Shown here piece by piece: positions 61,325-64,000 of a stretch of 64,000 nucleotides of DNA. Every line of letters begins with the position of its first letter. The first letter of the stretch is position 1. The stretch covers positions 1-64,000 of the forward strand of contig NZ_QRGA01000001.1 of the NCBI RefSeq assembly GCF_003367175.1, in the 5' to 3' direction. Source of the DNA: Trinickia dinghuensis (lineage in GTDB: Bacteria > Pseudomonadota > Gammaproteobacteria > Burkholderiales > Burkholderiaceae). A program made the translations under genes and the position numbers. Below the pieces are notes generated by a model. It did no database searches. It was not told the DNA's origin and saw only the letters and a list, made by a program, of their open reading frames with translations.

Positions 61325-63115
61325 CTATGACTCGACCAGGCTCGGCAATGTCGCTCGACACCCCGCCTCGATCCGAGTGCAACGATCATCGAACGCCGTG
61401 ACGGGATCCGCGAAGAAATATGTCCCGAGCGCGCGTTTGTCGGCGTCGAACGGATCGTTGCCCGATTGCCGCGCCACGATCCGCAGCGTGCGTGCCCACG
61501 CAAAGGCCAGCAGCGCCCACCCGAGCAGCGCTAGATAGTCATCGGCGATCCGGTACGGCAATTCTGGATCGCTGGCACCGCCGCGGGTGACATCCTCGGT
61601 CACACGAACGATATTGGCGCACATCGCGGCAAGACGCACTCCGGCGGCCTGCGCCGCGGTATCGCGGCTCTCCTCGCAGCGCGTCGCCTCCGCCGACAGC
61701 TCGGACACCAGCAATTGCAAGCCCGCCCCGCGATCCGCCAACACCTTGCGCTTGAGCAAGTCGATGGCTTGAATCTCGTTCGTCCCTTCGTACAGCATGG
61801 CCACACGGCTGTCGCGCAGGGTCTGCTCGATTCCGAACTCGTGGATGTAGCCGTAGCCGCCGAACACTTGCAGCGCATTCGATGCCGCCGCGAAGCCGTT
61901 GGCCGTGAAGAATGCTTTGACTATCGGCGTCAGCAACGAGGCCAAGGTAGCGGCGGTTTGCCGTTGCGCAGCTTGCGGGTGGTGCTCCGCCACGTCGAGC
62001 CAGTAGCCGGCCCAGTAGCCGATCGCCCGCTCGGCTTCGACGATCGCTCGCCCCTGTGCCAGTTGACGGTGGATTGCCGGGTGCCGCGCAATCGGTACGG
62101 TCGCGATACCGGCTCCGCCGTGCGCCTCTCGTGCAACCGCTTGTCCCTGCATACGTTCGAACGCGTACGACGATGCGCTGTGCCACGCGCGCTGCGCGTG
62201 ACCGACTCCCTGCATCGCGACCTGCAGCCGCGCGGCATTCATCATGACGAACATCGATGCCAGCCCGCCGTGGGGCTCGCCCACTAGCCAACCGACGGCG
62301 TCATCGAAGCGCATCGTGCAAGTCGGGCTCGCCTTGAGCCCCATCTTTTTTTCGATGCCTTCGCAATGGACGGGGTTGCGCGCGCGCCCCGCTGGCGCGT
62401 CGAGCCATTTCGGCACGACGAACAGCGACAGCCCCTTTGTCCCGGGCGGCGCATCCGGCAATCGAGCCAGCACCAAATGCACGATGTTATCGGTCAGATC
62501 GTGCTCGCCGCCCGTCACGAAGATTTTTTCACCGCTGATTCGATAGGACTCTCCCGAGGCGTCCGGCACAGCGCGCGTGCGCAGCAGCGCAAGATCGCTG
62601 CCCGCCTGAGGTTCGGTCAGGCACATCGTGGCGAGCCATTCGCCCGTCGCCACCTTCGGCAACAGTGTCTGCCGAATCCACGGCGATCCGTGCGTGCCCA
62701 AGCACGCGGTCGCACCGTGTGTCAGCCCCGGCGACATTAGCCACGCGTGATTCGCCGCGGCCAGCATTTCCTGCAGCGCGACGTCGAGCAAATGCGGCAG
62801 GCCTTGGCCGCCGTGCCTGACGTCGAGAGACAGCGTGGGCCAGCCGGCGTCCACATACTCGCGATATGCCTCGCGAAAACCCGCCGGCATCCTCACGTCG
62901 CCGCCGTCGAAACGGCATCCTTCCCAATCGCCGCGGCCGTTCAGCGGCGCGATGCGTTCGGAGACGAACCGCCCCGCTTCCTCCAACACCTGCCGAGCCA
63001 TCGCCAGGTCGAGGTCGGTCCATTGCGGAACCTCGCGCCAAAATGCCGGGGCATCCAGCCATCGTTCAATCACGAAACACATGTCTTGCAACGGCACGTC
63101 GTAGGGCACGCTCAT
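61325..63115 (-). CDS. Acyl-CoA dehydrogenase (long form)
   Basis: A 596-residue member of the 3-methylmercaptopropionyl-CoA (DmdC)/AidB-like long acyl-CoA dehydrogenase group. FAD/substrate motifs are MCLTEPQAGSDLALLRT (near 160) and GEKIFVTGGEHDL; the catalytic Glu is in MLYEGTNEIQAIDL (near 442); a C-terminal helical extension of about 120 residues distinguishes it from 380-residue enzymes. It oxidises an acyl-CoA to the enoyl-CoA and passes electrons to ETF. Members of this group include DmdC of DMSP demethylation, which is of interest given the DddP-like gene, but fatty acyl-CoA is equally possible. A GAGGAA ribosome site precedes the ATG. Confidence 0.85.
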   Translation of the reverse strand: MSVPYDVPLQDMCFVIERWLDAPAFWREVPQWTDLDLAMARQVLEEAGRFVSERIAPLNGRGDWEGCRFDGGDVRMPAGFREAYREYVDAGWPTLSLDVRHGGQGLPHLLDVALQEMLAAANHAWLMSPGLTHGATACLGTHGSPWIRQTLLPKVATGEWLATMCLTEPQAGSDLALLRTRAVPDASGESYRISGEKIFVTGGEHDLTDNIVHLVLARLPDAPPGTKGLSLFVVPKWLDAPAGRARNPVHCEGIEKKMGLKASPTCTMRFDDAVGWLVGEPHGGLASMFVMMNAARLQVAMQGVGHAQRAWHSASSYAFERMQGQAVAREAHGGAGIATVPIARHPAIHRQLAQGRAIVEAERAIGYWAGYWLDVAEHHPQAAQRQTAATLASLLTPIVKAFFTANGFAAASNALQVFGGYGYIHEFGIEQTLRDSRVAMLYEGTNEIQAIDLLKRKVLADRGAGLQLLVSELSAEATRCEESRDTAAQAAGVRLAAMCANIVRVTEDVTRGGASDPELPYRIADDYLALLGWALLAFAWARTLRIVARQSGNDPFDADKRALGTYFFADPVTAFDDRCTRIEAGCRATLPSLVES

Positions 63116-63145
63116 CGGATCTTCCTCGTCAGCTTGAATTCATTA

Positions 63146-63160
63146 TCAGGTAACCTGATT
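63146..63160. promoter_or_regulatory. 15-bp palindrome upstream of acyl-CoA dehydrogenase
   Basis: ATCAGGT-A-ACCTGAT is perfect and lies 31 bp before the dehydrogenase start, overlapping the expected promoter. It is a likely MarR site. No gene is seen in the surrounding gap (63116-63273). Confidence 0.6.
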
Positions 63161-63273
63161 CAACATGCAAGACGAGAGGAGACCGGTGAAAACCCCGACC
63201 GGGTCATGAAGACACTCGGTGTTTCGGAGACGATGAAAAGCATGAAGCCGGTCGAAGTGGGACCGAGAATCCT

Positions 63274-63906
63274 TTAAGCGGTGTGACGCCGATATAGAGC
63301 TAGCGACCCCGCTAGCGCAACGAGGACAGCCCCACAGGACCGTTCCAGCCATAGCGCTCCCGACGCCTTCAGAAGACGCATTGCTCGCGCACCGAGTAGC
63401 GAATAGCCGAACATGATCGAGCAATCCAGCATCGCGAACGTTATGGCAAGTGCCGTGTACTGCGGCGCAAGTGGCGCGGATGGTGCGATGAACTGGGGCA
63501 AAAATGCGGAGAAGAACAGATACCCTTTCGGGTTTGTGACCGCGGTGAGGAAACTTTTCAGGAAAATCGCCGAGTTGCTCTCGCGACTTGTTTCACCATG
63601 CGTACTCGCGACGTTCAATGTCCCTTTCGACATCAACAGCCTGACACCAATGTACGCAAGGTAGACCACGCCGACCCATTTGACGACGGCGAACCAGAAC
63701 GCCGACGCTGCCAGCAGCGCACCGAGACCCAACGCCACAGCGAAAATCAAAACGAAATCGGATGCGATCGCTCCGGCAAACCCATAAGCAGCACGACGAA
63801 GGCCATAACTGGAGCCATTGGTCAACGCCAGTAGAACCGTCGGTCCAGGCGTTGCAATACCTACAAAGGCTACAGCGGCAAAGATTAGCAACGTGCTTTC
63901 ACTCAT
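63274..63906 (-). CDS. LysE/RhtB-family amino-acid exporter
   Basis: A 210-residue membrane protein with about six helices. The family opening is LIFAAVAFVGIATPGPTVLLALTNG, and the central segment LKSFLTAVTNPKGYLFFSAFLPQF is diagnostic for LysE/RhtB exporters. ATG 63906 gives the usual family length; the open frame to 63978 would add an atypical 24 residues. It stands alone; the remaining bases to the window end hold only its upstream region. Substrate is likely an amino acid or derivative. Confidence 0.88.
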   Translation of the reverse strand: MSESTLLIFAAVAFVGIATPGPTVLLALTNGSSYGLRRAAYGFAGAIASDFVLIFAVALGLGALLAASAFWFAVVKWVGVVYLAYIGVRLLMSKGTLNVASTHGETSRESNSAIFLKSFLTAVTNPKGYLFFSAFLPQFIAPSAPLAPQYTALAITFAMLDCSIMFGYSLLGARAMRLLKASGALWLERSCGAVLVALAGSLALYRRHTA

Positions 63907-64000
63907 GGCGCTCTTCTCCGTGGTCAAGGATGGGACGGACCCCATGGCCGCCAAGTATAGTGCTGCGCTATCGATCATCGGCGAGAAACGCGACTCAGGC

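Noticed and set aside
1-64000. CRISPR arrays, tRNA/rRNA genes, insertion sequences, prophage or plasmid origins
   Set aside because: No regularly spaced repeats, cloverleaf-type sequences, transposase or integrase genes, or iteron clusters were seen in the window.

Overview
The window is GC-rich, gene-dense chromosomal DNA of a Gram-negative bacterium. A Burkholderiales-type trimeric porin, DUF3422, several LysR/IclR/TetR/GntR regulators and polyamine-type ABC systems point to the Burkholderiaceae (Paraburkholderia/Trinickia/Caballeronia-like); this placement is inference. No tRNA, rRNA, CRISPR array, complete IS or prophage was seen. The content is almost entirely uptake and oxidation of quaternary amines, methylated amino acids, proline-type compounds and hydroxyacids.

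Layout. (1) 1-5459: start of ETF-ubiquinone oxidoreductase, a DUF3422 gene, then an operon of FAD dehydrogenase, hutD, etfB and etfA ending in a strong terminator; this looks like a dehydrogenase with its own electron-transfer chain. (2) 5586-7208: an orphan winged-helix gene, a frameshifted antitoxin remnant and hutG. (3) 7513-22419: MFS gene, a PotD-like binding protein, a chemoreceptor, then a leftward operon pruA-ATPase-permease-permease-putA facing a TetR gene, with three copies of one 16-bp dyad between them. The PutA keeps its proline dehydrogenase residues but has lost every catalytic residue of its aldehyde dehydrogenase domain; the separate PruA is intact. (4) 22514-26190: LysR, a divergent HutG homologue, and an MFS transporter. 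(5) 26187-34862: FMN hydroxyacid dehydrogenase, IclR, DapA-family lyase, a PotABCD-like transporter with fused permeases, and an FAD-linked hydroxyacid dehydrogenase. (6) 34999-40399: chemoreceptor, Rieske oxygenase, porin, LysR. (7) 40441-49541: GntR, aldehyde dehydrogenase, DapA-family lyase, FAD oxidoreductase, a glycine-betaine type ABC transporter and glyA. (8) 49905-57361: ferredoxin reductase, a DddP-like M24 metalloenzyme, formaldehyde dehydrogenase, an unusual Ldh-family protein, LysR and a second Rieske oxygenase. (9) 57538-64000: DeoR-MFS pair, esterase, acyl-CoA dehydrogenase-MarR pair and a LysE exporter.

How it works together. Four separate promoters (24645-24711, 38010-38076 on the minus strand, 49700-49767, 55979-56045) share one architecture: a CATAA(C/G)-N5-GTAAT dyad, then exactly 38 bp from dyad start to a TTGACG-like -35 box, then an AATACT -10 box. 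They drive both Rieske oxygenases, the reductase/M24/fdhA operon and an MFS transporter. Two LysR proteins of equal length (306 aa) with near-identical DNA-binding regions lie beside two of these sites. This ties scattered genes into one probable betaine-demethylation regulon. Rieske demethylation releases formaldehyde (handled by FdhA); later demethylations could feed ETF, and the end products glycine or proline could go to GlyA or PutA/PruA.
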